From Zoogloeaceae bacterium (GTDB lineage Bacteria > Pseudomonadota > Gammaproteobacteria > Burkholderiales > Rhodocyclaceae), in the NCBI GenBank assembly GCA_024235675.1, contig JACKLZ010000001.1:868001-932000 (forward strand): a stretch of 64,000 bases of DNA, given 5' to 3'. Below the pieces are notes generated by a model that was not told where the DNA came from, made no database searches, and saw only the letters and a program-made list of their open reading frames with translations. Below are positions 16,490-25,253 of this stretch, piece by piece (the stretch's first letter is position 1; every line of letters begins with the position of its first letter). Position numbers and translations under genes: made by a program.

Positions 16490-17301
16490 GAGCGGGGTTC
16501 TCCAAGACTGTCGAGCGCCTCTCGAATCGAGCGCAGAAAGGCCGTAACGCGCGCCACCGCAGCGTCGGGGCCAGCGTGTTCAATTTCTTCAATAATCCGG
16601 CTGCCGATCACGACCGCATCCGCGAGCGCACCCACCGCCTTGGCCGTTTCGGCGTCACGGATGCCAAAGCCGACACCCACCGGCATACCCACCCGCTCAC
16701 GAATCAGCGGAATCCGTTGCGCGACCTCGTCAAGATCCAGCTTGGCCGAGCCGGTCACCCCTTTCAGGGAAACATAGTAGATATAACCGCTGCCGGCCTT
16801 GGCCACGTCGTCGAAGCGCGATTCAAGCGAGGTCGGTGCCAACAGGAAAATCGGGTCAATGCCCGCGCCCTTGGCCAACTCGGCAAACGCCACGCACTCC
16901 TGCGGCGGGTAATCCACCACCAGCACACCGTCGACGCCGACCGCGGCAGCCGCAGCAACGAAGGTTTCGGCGCCCATGGCTTCGATCGGATTGGCGTAGC
17001 CCATGAGCACCACCGGCGTGGTGGTATCGGTTTTGCGAAACGCCTCGACGAGCGCGAGCACCTTACGCAAGTTCATGCCCGCAGCCAGTGCGCGCTCGGA
17101 GGCACGTTGAATGGTCGGGCCATCGGCCATGGGGTCGGAAAACGGTACGCCAAGTTCAATGATGTCGGCGCCACCGTCGACCAGCGCGTGCATCAGCGGC
17201 AGTGAGGCCTCTGGCGACGGATCGCCCGCGGTGATGAAAGGAATCAGCCCGCGCCGACCGGATGCGCACAACTGTTCAAATCGAGATTGAATTCGTGACA
17301 T
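16486..17301 (-). CDS. trpA: tryptophan synthase alpha chain
   Basis: 271 residues from the ATG at 17301 (MSRIQSRFEQL); a GTG two codons upstream is less likely. The TIM-barrel enzyme cleaves indole-3-glycerol phosphate to indole, which passes to TrpB. Catalytic Glu and Asp lie in the conserved 'PFITAGDPS', 'DIIELGVPFSDPMADGP' segments, and 'GVGFGIRD' binds phosphate. It follows trpB by 39 bp and overlaps accD by 4 bp. Confidence 0.97.
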   Translation of the reverse strand: MSRIQSRFEQLCASGRRGLIPFITAGDPSPEASLPLMHALVDGGADIIELGVPFSDPMADGPTIQRASERALAAGMNLRKVLALVEAFRKTDTTTPVVLMGYANPIEAMGAETFVAAAAAVGVDGVLVVDYPPQECVAFAELAKGAGIDPIFLLAPTSLESRFDDVAKAGSGYIYYVSLKGVTGSAKLDLDEVAQRIPLIRERVGMPVGVGFGIRDAETAKAVGALADAVVIGSRIIEEIEHAGPDAAVARVTAFLRSIREALDSLGEPRS

Positions 17302-17340
17302 AAACACCTACACGCCGGGCTGACTGCGCCCGGCCAAAAA

Positions 17341-18552
17341 TCAAAACTGGATGCCGGATTTTTCCGCCACCGTATGCATGTCCTTGTCGCCGCGGCCAGA
17401 CAAATTCACGAGCAGAATCTTGTCCTTGTCCAGCGTCGGCGCCAGCTTTGCAGCGTATGCCAGGGCATGCGAGGACTCGAGGGCCGGGATGATACCTTCG
17501 TAGCGGCACAAATCGTGAAACGCTTGCAGTGCCTCAGCGTCGGTCACGCCGACATACTCGGCACGATGACAATCCTTGAGCCAGGCGTGCTCGGGCCCCA
17601 CACCGGGGTAATCAAGACCGGCCGAGATCGAGTGGGTCTCGATGATCTGTCCATCTTCGTTCTGCAGCAGATAGGTGCGATTGCCATGCAACACGCCGGG
17701 ACGCCCGGCACTCAAGGAGGCCGCATGGCGCCCGGTGTCCAGGCCGTCACCGGCCGCTTCAACGCCGATCAATCTCACATCAGTGTGCGGAATATAGGGG
17801 TAGAAAATCCCCATCGCATTGGATCCGCCACCGACACACGCAATGACCGCGTCGGGCTGACGACCGGTCATCTCCGGCATCTGTGTCAGACACTCTTCGC
17901 CGATGACTTTCTGGAAGTCACGCACCATCTGCGGATAAGGATGCGGACCCGCCACCGTGCCAATGATGTAGAAGGTGTCATGGATGTTGGTGACCCAGTC
18001 ACGCATGGCTTCGTTCAGGGCATCCTTGAGCGTACGTGAGCCCGACTCGACCGGCACGACGCTGGCGCCAAGCAATTTCATGCGATAGACATTCGCGGCT
18101 TGCCGGCGAATGTCTTCGGAGCCCATGTAAACCACGCATTCCAGGCCATAGCGTGCAGCCACCGTCGCCGTCGCTACGCCATGCTGGCCAGCACCGGTTT
18201 CAGCGATCACGCGCGGCTTGCCCATATGACGGGCCAACAGCGCCTGACCGATGCAGTTATTCACCTTGTGTGCGCCGGTATGATTGAGATCTTCACGCTT
18301 GAGGTAGATCTGTGCGCCGCCCAGCAACCCGGACCAGCGCTGGGCATGGTAGATCGGGCTGGGTCGGCCAACAAAGTGGCGCAACTCGTAGCGATATTCG
18401 TCCATGAAAGCCGGATCCTGCAGGCAGGCGGCATAGGCCTCACGCAGACTGTCCAGGGCGGGGATCAGTGTCTCTGCCACATACACGCCACCATATGGCC
18501 CAAAGTGGCCTTGCGCGTCGGGCATTTGATACGGCGTGTCAGCCATCTGCAT
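17341..18552 (-). CDS. trpB: tryptophan synthase beta chain
   Basis: 403 residues from the ATG at 18552, chosen because GGAG lies 6 bases upstream; a second ATG at 18546 (MADTPYQMPD) is the alternative, and longer reading overlaps trpF. PLP-dependent enzyme joining indole and serine to tryptophan. The PLP lysine is in HTGAHKVNNC, and the phosphate loop is CVGGGSNAMG. Its 5' end overlaps the 3' end of trpF by 14 bp, so trpF, trpB and trpA are translated together. Confidence 0.97.
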   Translation of the reverse strand: MQMADTPYQMPDAQGHFGPYGGVYVAETLIPALDSLREAYAACLQDPAFMDEYRYELRHFVGRPSPIYHAQRWSGLLGGAQIYLKREDLNHTGAHKVNNCIGQALLARHMGKPRVIAETGAGQHGVATATVAARYGLECVVYMGSEDIRRQAANVYRMKLLGASVVPVESGSRTLKDALNEAMRDWVTNIHDTFYIIGTVAGPHPYPQMVRDFQKVIGEECLTQMPEMTGRQPDAVIACVGGGSNAMGIFYPYIPHTDVRLIGVEAAGDGLDTGRHAASLSAGRPGVLHGNRTYLLQNEDGQIIETHSISAGLDYPGVGPEHAWLKDCHRAEYVGVTDAEALQAFHDLCRYEGIIPALESSHALAYAAKLAPTLDKDKILLVNLSGRGDKDMHTVAEKSGIQF

Positions 18553-19162
18553 CTTTAACTCCGGAAATGAACCGGGCGATCGCCTCGGCATCCTTGATTC
18601 CCTTGTCCGCTTCAACACCACTGGACACGTCCACCGCCCACGGGCGAACACGCCGCACGGCATCGATAACGTTGTCCGCCGACAAGCCGCCCGACAGGAT
18701 CAGGGGCCGATCAAAATCCGGGGGGATCAAGGACCAATCAAATACTTTTCCGCCACCGCCGTAGCCTTCGACAAAGGCATCCAGAAGCAGCCCACGCGCC
18801 GACGGAAATCCAGCTGCGTATTCTACCAGATCGACCCCCGCCCGCATTCTCGCGGCGCGGATGTACGGGCGACCATATTGCAGACAGTCCGCTTCGGTTT
18901 CGTCGCCGTGAAACTGAAGCAACTGAATCGGCAAACGTGCCAACGCCTCCCGGATCCCAGCCGGATCGGCGTTAACGAACAAGGCCACAATGGTCACAAA
19001 GGGCGGGACTCTCGCCATCAAGACCGCAGCCTGTTCGATCGTCACATGGCGCGGGCTGGCAGGATAGAAAACGAAGCCCAGCGCATCGGCACCCGCGGCG
19101 ACGGCCGCATCAACGTCTTGCGCGCGGGTCAATCCACAAATTTTGATTCGGGTTCGGTGCAC
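18539..19162 (-). CDS. trpF: phosphoribosylanthranilate isomerase
   Basis: 207 residues starting at a GTG (19162) that gives VHRTRIKICGLTR, the usual TrpF N-terminus. Extending the frame further adds 28 residues inside truA and is rejected. The TIM-barrel isomerase converts phosphoribosylanthranilate to CdRP in Trp synthesis. The catalytic Cys is in KICGLT and the Asp in the FHGDE / LLLDAF region; LSGGLSADNV binds phosphate. It overlaps truA by 34 bp, so it depends on upstream translation; no clear ribosome site is visible. Confidence 0.93.
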   Translation of the reverse strand: MHRTRIKICGLTRAQDVDAAVAAGADALGFVFYPASPRHVTIEQAAVLMARVPPFVTIVALFVNADPAGIREALARLPIQLLQFHGDETEADCLQYGRPYIRAARMRAGVDLVEYAAGFPSARGLLLDAFVEGYGGGGKVFDWSLIPPDFDRPLILSGGLSADNVIDAVRRVRPWAVDVSSGVEADKGIKDAEAIARFISGVKDADG

Positions 19163-19959
19163 GGTTCGGGCAGGGCAAGTTGCGGAGTGCAAATGATACG
19201 CCCCTGCCCCGGCAAGGACCATTGATCCGGATACTCGACACCACACAGATACAGCCCGGCCGCAGAGAAGGTCGGCGCGGACTGCGTACGATCACGCCCG
19301 CGCAACAATGCCGCCATCCAATCGGCGGGGTGAGCACCCTTGCCGATATACACCAAAGAACCCACCAGATTTCGGATCATGTGATGCAAAAAGGCATCCG
19401 CGCAAAAATCGAAGACGACAAAATCGCCGTGCCGTTGAACCCGGGCATGTCGCATACGGCGCACCGGCGAGTGCGCCTGACAGCTTGCCGCACGAAAGGC
19501 GGTGAAATCGTGCTCACCGACCAGGGCCATCGCCGCACGGGCCATCGCGCCCACGTCGAGCGGGCGGTGAAACCAGCCCACCCGGGCATGCAACAAGGCG
19601 GGGCGCACCGGCCCGTTGAACAGCACGTAGCGATAGTGGCGAGCCGTGGCGCTGAAACGCGCGTGAAAATCGTCCGTCACGGGTTGCGCCCAACGGACCG
19701 ACACACCATCGGGCAAATGGCTGTTAACCCCCCTCACCCATGCGCTGACAGGACGATCCACCGACGCATCGAAATGAGCGATCTGCGTCGTGGCATGAAC
19801 CCCCGTGTCAGTGCGACCCGCGCACACGGTTGGCACTGGGGCATCGGCAATACGCGCCAAGGCCCGTTCAAGCGCATCCTGCACGGTCCTGCCATGAGGC
19901 TGTGTCTGCCAGCCTTCGAAAGACTCACCGGCGTATTCGACACTCAGTACAATCCGCAT
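19129..19959 (-). CDS. truA: tRNA pseudouridine(38-40) synthase
   Basis: 276 residues from the ATG at 19959 (MRIVLSVEYAG); upstream reading overlaps the membrane-protein gene. The catalytic Asp is in GRTDTGVHA near residue 52. It isomerises uridines 38-40 of tRNA anticodon arms. The start codon shares one base with the TGA of the upstream gene (TGATG), and its 3' end overlaps trpF, showing tight coupling along this chain. Confidence 0.96.
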   Translation of the reverse strand: MRIVLSVEYAGESFEGWQTQPHGRTVQDALERALARIADAPVPTVCAGRTDTGVHATTQIAHFDASVDRPVSAWVRGVNSHLPDGVSVRWAQPVTDDFHARFSATARHYRYVLFNGPVRPALLHARVGWFHRPLDVGAMARAAMALVGEHDFTAFRAASCQAHSPVRRMRHARVQRHGDFVVFDFCADAFLHHMIRNLVGSLVYIGKGAHPADWMAALLRGRDRTQSAPTFSAAGLYLCGVEYPDQWSLPGQGRIICTPQLALPEPCTEPESKFVD

Positions 19960-20558
19960 CAAAGCCACCACCCAAAGGCACCCAAAAGGAACACGGCGGC
20001 AACAGCGCAAGCATCTTGTGCACGCCAGGGCAAGACATCCAGCGTCAGCGCGCCTTGCGCTGCGGGCGCCTCCACCATTTCCAGCCAATCCCGCCACCGC
20101 ATACGCGGGCCGTCAAGCTCGGCCAGCACCAGACTCAATCTCACGGCAGCGCGCTCCGGGCAAACGCCCACAGGCCGAAACGCCGACGCCAGCACATGTA
20201 AGGCAAGAACAAGACGGGGCACCGGCATCTTCGCCAGCAGGATCGACACCAGCGAAACCATGGCCAGCAGCCGCGCCGCATGTGTTGCGCCGAGCGCCAA
20301 TCCATCGTAAGTGGGACTCCACGAAGTCCAATCCACGAGTACGGCTGTGCCGGGTGTCGCGAAGGCGAACATCAGGGCGATGACCGCCAGGAGAATGCGG
20401 ATGCGTCGGATCAGCTTTATCGTCCGCACACGATCCACCCAAAGCGCGATGACAAGCACAACCGGCGCAGCCAGCCACAGCGCTGGCGCCTGCAAGGCCT
20501 GAACGAAAACGGCGACGCCCGCCCATAGGGTGAGCATCGCCGCCGGATGCAAAGCCAT
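19959..20558 (-). CDS. membrane protein of unknown function between fimV and truA
   Basis: About 199 residues (ATG at 20558; a GTG one codon earlier is possible). There are hydrophobic helices near 8-25, 28-42, 55-72, 92-110 and 185-199, with basic loops such as DRVRTIKLIRRIR. The middle (LARLLAMVSLVSILLAKMPV-like, then VLALHVLASAFRPVG) faintly resembles the T component of energy-coupling-factor transporters (CbiQ/EcfT), but no A or S component is nearby. It lies between fimV (28 bp gap) and truA (1-bp overlap), a position where I recall a small membrane protein in related genomes. Function unknown. Confidence 0.65.
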   Translation of the reverse strand: MALHPAAMLTLWAGVAVFVQALQAPALWLAAPVVLVIALWVDRVRTIKLIRRIRILLAVIALMFAFATPGTAVLVDWTSWSPTYDGLALGATHAARLLAMVSLVSILLAKMPVPRLVLALHVLASAFRPVGVCPERAAVRLSLVLAELDGPRMRWRDWLEMVEAPAAQGALTLDVLPWRAQDACAVAAVFLLGAFGWWL

Positions 20559-20586
20559 CACCTCAGCCAGCGCGTGTCATTCAGGC

Positions 20587-23500
20587 TTACCCCAATCGTG
20601 CAAACACCGCACGCGCCTGCTCTTGCTGCGCCTCATTGCCGTCGCGAATGACCTCATCGAGCAATTCCCGAGCGCCTTCAGCGTCGCCCATTTCTTCGTA
20701 GGCCCGCGCGAGTTCGAGCTTCGTGTCGACTTCCTGATTCAGATCCTCGTCGTCCGGCAGATCCGGCATGCTACGGCTATCGGTGAGCGAAGTCACAACG
20801 CTCTTGGACAGCGACGCCATCATGTCGTCTTCCTGCGATTTCTCGTCGGCCTCAGCCGCGGCGGGTGCAGGCTCGTCGAAAACCGGCGCCTCATCGTCCA
20901 GCGCGTCGCCGACATCGATATCAAGTGCCTCGTCGGCTGCGCCAATCGCTTCCGACGCGGGCGTTTCTGGTGCAGATTCAGCAGGCTTGGCCTCTTCATC
21001 AGCACCTTCCAGATCCAGACTGATATCCGACAGATCCAGGGATGTGGCCATCATCCGATCATCGTCACCACCACCGGGCTGCCCTTCGTCCAGATCGAAG
21101 TCAAAGTCCAGCAAACTGCCATCGAAATTGGTTTTCTCGAGATCCACCACCGACACGCCTGCGGCGGCCTCAGCCGAACGTTTGGCATCGTCTTCTTTCG
21201 GCGGTTCAGCTTCCGCGTCGGGCTCGGCCTCTGCTTCCACTGCAGCGGCGTCGTCTACCTCGTCTTCTGTATCCACTTCAGGCAAGGTGATCTCTGCATC
21301 AAAATCCAGATCACTGGCGTGGCCAATATCGGCCGCGCTATCCGGCGATACGCCGTCGACACGCGTGACATCAAGCGACGCGTCCGCGGCTTCATCCGTC
21401 TCTGCCAGATCGAGATTGAACTCAAGACCGGTGTCCGTCGTGGTGAAGCTCTCATTGACCCGACGGCCCGCCACCTCCGTGGCTTCCATGGAGGCGGTGT
21501 CCGCAGCGGGAACGGCGTCGACTTCATCGAGATCCAGATTAAAGTCAAGATCGCCCGAATCCGGTGTGCTGGACACGTCCGCGGCATCCGGCGTCACCTC
21601 GTCTTCGATCTGGGCCACCGCGGCAGCTTCAAGATCCGAATCGGTGTATTGATTCAGATCGCCGGGGATGGCCCAGGTGTCTTTGAGCTGCGAAGGCGAC
21701 GGCTCATCGGGATTCGGCACCGACGACGGGAAGTCCAGCGACATCTCGGCGGATTCATCACCATCGATGGCCGCGTCGATATCTGAAGGCGCTTCTTCTG
21801 CCGGCGCTTTGGCAGCAGGCGCGGAGAACGCTGCATTGTCGTCCACCACGTCGTCCGCCGCCTTGAACCCGGCGTCTTCCGGGATTTCTTCGCCAAGCGG
21901 CAAATCGATTTCGCTCTGCGGCCCACGCAGGAAAAGCGGGTTTTCCGGGTCGAGCTTGCGACCCATTTCGACCGCCTTGGCCCAATCGGGGCCGTTGCCG
22001 CCGGTCACCGAATACAGCTCAGTGGCGGTGGTTTCAAACTGCTTCATGTTTTTACGCTGGCCGTAGATCTCCAGCAATTTGACATGAACCGCCGAGCGAT
22101 TCGGGTCGCTCTTGAGCGCATCAAGAAGAATCTCTTCGGCCTGGGCATCACGACCGTAGGCCATATAGACATCGGCTTCGGCGACCGGATCGACACCTTC
22201 ATCTGCATCGATGGCCGACAAGCCGGATTGGCTGAAATCAGTCTGAATCAGGCTGCTGCTACCGGTATCGACACTCTGACCGCCCGTTTCACCGAACACT
22301 GAATTCTGGTCCGGCGGGAAAACCGACGCCATTGCGGTCGCTTCCGGCGATGCGGCGCGATTCTTGCGGCTGCGCAACAGACCGTAACCGAGCAGCAGCG
22401 CAAGAATGCCACCGCCACCGTACAAGGTCGTCGGATTGGCAATCAGCGAATCCAGGAAGCTGGGCTCTGCCGGCGGGGGCGCCATCGGCGCCGGCGCGGG
22501 TGCGGGCGGCGGGGCGGGCTCCGCAACGACCGGGGCCGGTGCCTCGACCGGCGGCGCCGGCTCCACAGCCGGTGCAGCGGCTTGTTCCGACGCCGGCTCA
22601 GGTGCCACGAGCGCCTTCAATTCCTTGTCAATCGCGTCCTGCTCTGCAGCGCTTGCCGGCGGTGTTTCGGTCTTTGGCTCAGCGACAGGCGCTGAGGCCT
22701 CAGGCTTGGGTGCGCTGGCAGGCGCGGCGGACTCGACCATCGGGGCCGCGGCCGGCGCCGTGCTCGCCTGCGTCTGAAGCGCAGCCAGATTTTCGTTCTT
22801 CAGTGCGATGAGTTTTTGCAACTCGGCGATGTTCGCCTCAAGCGCTGCCAGACGATCCGTGGCCTCGCGCAAGGCCTTGTCACGCGCGACCAGATCTTCT
22901 TCGAGTGACTTCAAGCGCTCCGAGGCTGCCGCCATCGCTGCACCGTTGTCGGTGACAGCAGGTTTGGCTTCATCGACCGTCCTGGAAACCTTGACCTGAT
23001 CCTTGCTCGCAGCGCTCGGCAACGCGGGCTCTTCAACCTTGGCGGTAATCTTTCCGCTGCTGCTCTGGCTGGTGGGTTCCGCTTCTGGTGCAGCAGCGGT
23101 TTCTGCAACGCGCGCAGCAACGCGGCGTCGATAGTCGGCAAAGTCGGCGGCATGAGCGACAATTTCCCGACGCGCCTCAGCGCGCGGAATCGCACTGACA
23201 TCGGCGGCGTCGGGCACATTCAGAATCACACCCGAACGTAGCCGGTTGACGTTGTTGCCGACAAAGGCTTCGGGGTTGGCGCGGTACAGTGCCACCAACA
23301 TCTGATCCACCGCGACGCCTTGCGGCAGATACTGGGCAGCAATCTTGCCCAGCGTATCGCCGCGGCGAACGTTGTAGGTCCCGCCGGCTTGAGCACCAAT
23401 CGAACGGGCCCCTGTCGCTTGCGGTTTGACGACCGGCGCCGCGGCCACATCGGCAGACGCCTTAGGCGCTGGCATGGACGGCGGATCGAGCAAGAAGGTG

Positions 23501-23877
23501 TATTCACGCAGCAGCCGGCCCGACTGCCAGTTGAGTTCAACGAGCAAACTGACAAAGGGGTCATTGACGGGCTTGACGCTGGTCAGACGGACGTAGGACT
23601 TCCCGCCTCGCTGCTCAACGGCCATTCGCACACTGGTCAGTGCCGGCGCGTAGCTGAGCTTGGCCGCCTTAAAGGCGTCAGGCGCAGCAACGGCAGCGGT
23701 CATCGACTTGGCTTCGTCGGCGGTCGCATTCAGTTCGATCTCTGCCCTGAGTGGCTGTCCGAGCGCACTGAGTACGGAAATGCGGCCCAGGCCGGCGGCC
23801 TGTGCGCTGAACGGCATTGCCGCGATCGTGGCCGCAATGACGGTGGCCCTGAGAGAGGTCTTCTGGAAGGTATTCAA
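20587..23877 (-). CDS. fimV: FimV-like peptidoglycan-binding pilus assembly / polarity protein
   Basis: About 1096 residues from a TTG at 23877, chosen because GAGGA lies upstream and because it gives a good signal peptide (MNTFQKTSLRATVIAATIAA, cleavage after AQA). A TTG at 23901 is possible; there is no ATG. Order: FimV N-terminal domain (about 28-145, 'LGRISVLSALGQPLRAEI'), LysM (about 165-225, RRGDTLGKIAAQYLP), coiled coil (about 300-375), Pro/Ala linker, one membrane helix (LYGGGGILALLLGYGLL), then a long acidic cytoplasmic tail with TPR-like repeats and the FimV C-terminal module (KLELARAYEEMGDAEGAREL). It works at the cell pole in type IV pilus assembly and twitching. Many Asp/Glu-rich repeats of the form 'LDFNLDLDE' mark the tail. 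Confidence 0.92.
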   Translation of the reverse strand: MNTFQKTSLRATVIAATIAAMPFSAQAAGLGRISVLSALGQPLRAEIELNATADEAKSMTAAVAAPDAFKAAKLSYAPALTSVRMAVEQRGGKSYVRLTSVKPVNDPFVSLLVELNWQSGRLLREYTFLLDPPSMPAPKASADVAAAPVVKPQATGARSIGAQAGGTYNVRRGDTLGKIAAQYLPQGVAVDQMLVALYRANPEAFVGNNVNRLRSGVILNVPDAADVSAIPRAEARREIVAHAADFADYRRRVAARVAETAAAPEAEPTSQSSSGKITAKVEEPALPSAASKDQVKVSRTVDEAKPAVTDNGAAMAAASERLKSLEEDLVARDKALREATDRLAALEANIAELQKLIALKNENLAALQTQASTAPAAAPMVESAAPASAPKPEASAPVAEPKTETPPASAAEQDAIDKELKALVAPEPASEQAAAPAVEPAPPVEAPAPVVAEPAPPPAPAPAPMAPPPAEPSFLDSLIANPTTLYGGGGILALLLGYGLLRSRKNRAASPEATAMASVFPPDQNSVFGETGGQSVDTGSSSLIQTDFSQSGLSAIDADEGVDPVAEADVYMAYGRDAQAEEILLDALKSDPNRSAVHVKLLEIYGQRKNMKQFETTATELYSVTGGNGPDWAKAVEMGRKLDPENPLFLRGPQSEIDLPLGEEIPEDAGFKAADDVVDDNAAFSAPAAKAPAEEAPSDIDAAIDGDESAEMSLDFPSSVPNPDEPSPSQLKDTWAIPGDLNQYTDSDLEAAAVAQIEDEVTPDAADVSSTPDSGDLDFNLDLDEVDAVPAADTASMEATEVAGRRVNESFTTTDTGLEFNLDLAETDEAADASLDVTRVDGVSPDSAADIGHASDLDFDAEITLPEVDTEDEVDDAAAVEAEAEPDAEAEPPKEDDAKRSAEAAAGVSVVDLEKTNFDGSLLDFDFDLDEGQPGGGDDDRMMATSLDLSDISLDLEGADEEAKPAESAPETPASEAIGAADEALDIDVGDALDDEAPVFDEPAPAAAEADEKSQEDDMMASLSKSVVTSLTDSRSMPDLPDDEDLNQEVDTKLELARAYEEMGDAEGARELLDEVIRDGNEAQQEQARAVFARLG

Positions 23878-23913
23878 AACCGCATCCTCGCGCTGGAGCA
23901 ATACAGGATTGCG

Positions 23914-23942
23914 AACATATCATTATGGATAGGACGTATCAA
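23914..23942 (-). promoter_or_regulatory. probable sigma-70 promoter of fimV
   Basis: On the minus strand TTGATA (23937-23942) is followed after 17 bp by TATGTT (23914-23919). It lies just upstream of fimV in an AT-rich gap. The -35 matches the consensus at five of six places, the -10 at four. Confidence 0.4.
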
Positions 23943-23985
23943 GAAAGTATCCACTTTAAGTATTATCCGCAAAACCTTAAAACGG

Positions 23986-24000
23986 AAGGAAAATTTCCTT
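23986..24000. promoter_or_regulatory. AT-rich palindrome upstream of fimV
   Basis: AAGGAAA at 23986-23992 and TTTCCTT at 23994-24000 form a perfect 7+7 inverted repeat around one A. It sits 44 bp upstream of the predicted fimV -35. It could be an operator for an unknown regulator; I recognise no family. Confidence 0.25.
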
Positions 24001-24070
24001 CTCCGGTCTGCCAGCCAATGACAATCGCGGCCTTACAAGCGTCATATTCCGCATTCGACGGTCATGACAT

Positions 24071-24094
24071 GGCCCGGCACCTGGGCGCCGGGCC
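24071..24094 (-). terminator. GC-rich hairpin after asd
   Basis: GGCCCGGC at 24071-24078 pairs with GCCGGGCC at 24087-24094, nine bases beyond the asd stop. There is no T-tract on the minus-strand 3' side, so it would be a weak or Rho-assisted terminator. Confidence 0.35.
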
Positions 24095-24102
24095 CTCGCA
24101 AA

Positions 24103-25221
24103 TTACTGCTCGAGCAAGATGCGCAACATACGACGCAAGGGCTCTGCAGCACCCCACAGCAGTTGGTCGCCGACGGTAAAGGCGGAAAGGTATTCCCCGC
24201 CCATACCCATCTTGCGCAGACGCCCCACCGGAACAGTCAATGTTCCGGTGACAGCGGCTGGCGTGAGATCCCGCATGGAGGCCTCGCGCTCATTGGGCAC
24301 CACTTTGACCGAACCGTTTGCCTTGGCAAGCATGTCGTTTACTTCGTCAAGCGGGACGTCTTTCTTTAGCTTGATTGTCAAAGCTTGCGAATGACAGCGC
24401 ATTGCGCCCATGCGAACGCACAGTCCGTCGATGACGATCGGGCTGCCGCTGCGGCCAAGAATCTTGTTGGTTTCGGCCTGGCCTTTCCATTCTTCCTTGC
24501 TCTGACCATTGCCCAGATCCTTGTCGATCCAGGGAATCAGCGAGCCGGCCAGTGGCACGCCGAACTGCGTGGTCGGGCAATCGCTGTTGCGCAGCGCCGC
24601 GGCCACATTGCGATCGATATCGAGAATGGCGCCGGCCGGGTCCTTGAGCGCATCGCCCGCAGCGGCGTTCAAATAACCCATCTGGTTGAGCAGTTCACGC
24701 ATGTGCTGTGCACCGCCACCCGATGCCGCCTGGTAGGTCATGGACGTGGCCCACTCGATCAGGTCATTCTGGAACAGACCGCCGAGCGCCATCAGCATGA
24801 GACTGACCGTGCAATTGCCGCCGATGTAATCCTTCACGCCACGGTGCAGACCGTTGCGGATGACATCCATGTTGACCGGATCAAGGACGATGATCGCGTC
24901 GTCTTTCATGCGCAGCGCCGAGGCCGCGTCAATCCAGTAGCCCTTCCAGCCTGCTGCACGCAGCTTGGGGAAAATCTCGTTGGTGTAATCGCCGCCCTGG
25001 CAGGTCAGGATCACGTCCATGGCCTTGAGCGCGTCAATACTGTTCGCGTCCTGCAATGCCGGCGCAGTCTTGCCCACATCAGGCGCGGCGCCACCGGCAT
25101 TGGAGGTGCTGAAAAACACCGGATCGATCAGCGCAAAATCGTTTTCTTCGCGCATGCGCTGCATCAGCACGGAGCCGACCATGCCGCGCCACCCCACCAG
25201 ACCTACTCGCATCGTTGCCAT
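24103..25221 (-). CDS. asd: aspartate-semialdehyde dehydrogenase
   Basis: 372 residues from the ATG at 25221 (MATMRVGLVGWRGMVGS), with AGGA nine bases upstream; a longer frame begins at 25257. It reduces aspartyl phosphate to the semialdehyde on the way to Lys, Met, Thr and diaminopimelate. The NADP-binding start (GLVGWRGMVGS), catalytic Cys in GGNCTVSLM and the His in 'MRCHSQAL' are present. It follows leuB by 32 bp in the leuC-leuD-leuB-asd order common in betaproteobacteria. Confidence 0.96.
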   Translation of the reverse strand: MATMRVGLVGWRGMVGSVLMQRMREENDFALIDPVFFSTSNAGGAAPDVGKTAPALQDANSIDALKAMDVILTCQGGDYTNEIFPKLRAAGWKGYWIDAASALRMKDDAIIVLDPVNMDVIRNGLHRGVKDYIGGNCTVSLMLMALGGLFQNDLIEWATSMTYQAASGGGAQHMRELLNQMGYLNAAAGDALKDPAGAILDIDRNVAAALRNSDCPTTQFGVPLAGSLIPWIDKDLGNGQSKEEWKGQAETNKILGRSGSPIVIDGLCVRMGAMRCHSQALTIKLKKDVPLDEVNDMLAKANGSVKVVPNEREASMRDLTPAAVTGTLTVPVGRLRKMGMGGEYLSAFTVGDQLLWGAAEPLRRMLRILLEQ

Positions 25222-25253
25222 CGTCTTGATTCCTGGTTTCAAAGATTTCCGGA

